Below, in pieces: positions 39,380 through 40,215 of a DNA stretch of 40,215 nt (within the stretch, counting starts at the first letter, position 1; every line of letters starts with the position of its first letter). The position numbers and the translations under genes are program-made. The DNA is from Lentzea flava (GTDB lineage Bacteria > Actinomycetota > Actinomycetes > Mycobacteriales > Pseudonocardiaceae): the NCBI RefSeq assembly GCF_014648475.1, contig NZ_BMRE01000064.1, positions 1 to 40,215 of the forward strand, read 5' to 3'. The notes beneath the pieces are model-generated. The model saw only the letters and a program-made list of their open reading frames with translations, was not told the origin of the DNA and ran no database searches.

Positions 39380-39420
39380 CGAACCCGAGCGGGGTCATTT
39401 CATCGCCGCCTCCGGGAATT

Positions 39421-39436
39421 ACCGCTTCGCGGTTTT
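39421..39436 (+). terminator. Short hairpin with U tract
   Basis: ACCGC (39421-39425) and GCGGT (39429-39433) pair around a TTC loop and run into TTTT, 41 bases after the scramblase-like gene. The stem is short, so strength is uncertain. The rest of 39380-39507 is AT-richer and contains only the promoter of the next gene. Confidence 0.45.
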
Positions 39437-39494
39437 GAATCCGGTTCACTCGATGGTGTTCATTTTCGACCGTAATATTCTCGTGATCTTGCGG

Positions 39495-39500
39495 TAGAGT
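39495..39500 (+). promoter_or_regulatory. -10 hexamer for leaderless DUF222 gene
   Basis: TAGAGT, 7 bases before the GTG at 39508. Its position supports 39508 as the original start of the DUF222 gene. Confidence 0.45.
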
Positions 39501-39507
39501 CGAACAC

Positions 39508-39603
39508 GTGCGCGACCCCGGTCTTTCCCTCCTCTCCACTGACGAGCTGCTGCGCAGCATCGTCGGCAAGGTGACGGAAATCCGGGCCGCGAATATGCAG
39601 TGA
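39508..39603 (+). pseudogene. N-terminal fragment of a frameshifted DUF222 gene
   Basis: GTG 39508 opens a 31-codon frame (MRDPGLSLLSTDELLRSIVG...), the normal beginning of DUF222 proteins, and stops at TGA 39601-39603. The rest of the protein continues in another frame from 39603 (TGATG overlap). Inserting one G after base 39600 would read AANMQVMQEIAELN and restore one continuous frame. So a one-base deletion, or a sequence error, is likely. Confidence 0.7.
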
Positions 39604-40215
39604 TGCAGGAAATCGCCGAGCTGAATCAGCGAGGAGCCGCCGCGGAGCTGGGGTACAAAACTCTGCCGCAGGTGCTGCGGCATGCGGTCCGCTGGGATCC
39701 GACGACCGCCAGGCGCTGGGTCGAGCAGGCCGTCCTGCTCAGCAGTGAGATCACCCCGACCGGCAGCGAAATCACCCCAGCCCTTCCGGTGACCGCCGCG
39801 GCCGCGGCGGAGGGCGCGCTGTCGCTCGACCACGTCGCCGCGGTCGCCGAGGCGATGAAGACCCTGCCCGCCGAGGTCGAGAACCTGGTCGTGGAGTGTG
39901 CCCGCGACCACGAGCCCGCCGCGGTGCGCACGTTCGGCAAAGACCTGGCCTACGGCCTCTACCAGAACGACCCCGAACCCCGTGACCCCGAACCCGCGCC
40001 CGAGGGCAACCGGCTCACGCTGCGGCAGAACAAGGCCGGGGACTGGAAGCTCGCGGCGACCCTGGACGCCCTCACCGGCGCCAAGTTCGCGACGCTGCTC
40101 GATCCGCTGGCCAAGCCCCGCCCGGCCACCGACGAGGGCCCGGACCCGCGCTCGCTCGACGAGCGCCAGGGCGACGCCCTGGCCGAACTGATCGACCTGA
40201 TGCTGCGCGCCGATC
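39603..40215 (+). CDS. DUF222 (13E12-type, HNH endonuclease family) protein, frameshifted and cut by window edge
   Basis: From ATG 39603 the frame is open to the window end (204 codons): MQEIAELNQRGAAAELGYK, LRHAVRWDPTTARRWVEQA, LSLDHVAAVAEAM, LTLRQNKAGDWKLAATLDALTGAKF and DERQGDALAELIDLMLR are the DUF222 pattern; the HNH nuclease domain usual at the C-terminus would lie beyond the window. These genes occur in many copies in actinomycetes and their role is unclear. The ATG overlaps the stop of the N-terminal fragment, so coupled translation of the remainder is possible even if the gene is broken. See the fragment at 39508. Confidence 0.85.
   Translation, partial: MQEIAELNQRGAAAELGYKTLPQVLRHAVRWDPTTARRWVEQAVLLSSEITPTGSEITPALPVTAAAAAEGALSLDHVAAVAEAMKTLPAEVENLVVECARDHEPAAVRTFGKDLAYGLYQNDPEPRDPEPAPEGNRLTLRQNKAGDWKLAATLDALTGAKFATLLDPLAKPRPATDEGPDPRSLDERQGDALAELIDLMLRAD

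Noticed and set aside
39590..39610. Programmed -1 frameshift in the DUF222 gene
   Set aside because: No X-XXY-YYZ slippery heptamer at the junction and no clear downstream stem; a one-base deletion explains the break more simply, though coupled reinitiation remains possible.

Overview
The window looks like chromosomal DNA from a high-GC filamentous actinomycete. Coding regions run at roughly 70% GC with third codon positions almost always G or C, GTG and TTG starts are frequent, and the gene families (DUF3145, DUF2510, the DUF222/HNH family, the SAM methyltransferase family PF04672, a class III lanthipeptide locus, Streptomyces-type ABC-F) are typical of the group. The DUF222 protein and several hypotheticals resemble what I remember from Lentzea/Saccharothrix-like Pseudonocardiales; that placement is inference.

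Layout. 1-1844: the tail of an unidentified gene, two terminator-like hairpins, one anchored NTF2-like hypothetical, a degenerate ~21-bp tandem repeat, and an AT-rich gene-free stretch with a strong 26-bp dyad. 1845-8089: a complete ramCSAB-like class III lanthipeptide locus (LanKC synthetase, a 54-aa precursor with two labionin motifs, two ABC half-transporters), with two strong hairpins between precursor and transporter. 8106-14797: housekeeping and accessory genes (DUF3145, secreted subtilase, NERD-like membrane protein, VOC protein, flavin disulfide-reductase-like enzyme, TetR regulator, two small membrane proteins). 14933-22895: a MarR regulator followed by a tight set of a HelD-like helicase and two tandem paralogous NACHT NTPases. 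This is the best candidate for an undescribed, possibly defensive, system.

22840-25038: a two-gene fluoride channel (crcB pair) behind a MarR regulator that is divergent from a short MFS exporter, with an imperfect operator on a consensus TATAAT. 25113-27944: PF04672 methyltransferase and a PAS-GGDEF-degenerate-EAL protein. 32936 down to 27910 (minus strand): nitric oxide synthase, APC amino acid permease, and the three-gene NAD(P) transhydrogenase, a possible arginine/NADPH/NO module. 33124-34798: FAD monooxygenase and divergent TetR regulator around three copies of a palindromic operator. 34813-36477: ABC-F ribosome-protection ATPase preceded by a 10-codon leader peptide and terminator, i.e. 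a ribosome-mediated attenuator. 36497-39379: P450 with its ferredoxin, a secreted TNT-type NAD glycohydrolase, and a divergent DUF2510/scramblase-like protein. 39508-end: a DUF222/HNH gene broken by an apparent one-base deletion near its start.

A recurring theme is leaderless transcription: a TANNNT hexamer 6-8 nt before the start codon occurs at eight genes and was used here to choose starts. All family assignments come from reading the translated sequence by eye; no database search was possible.
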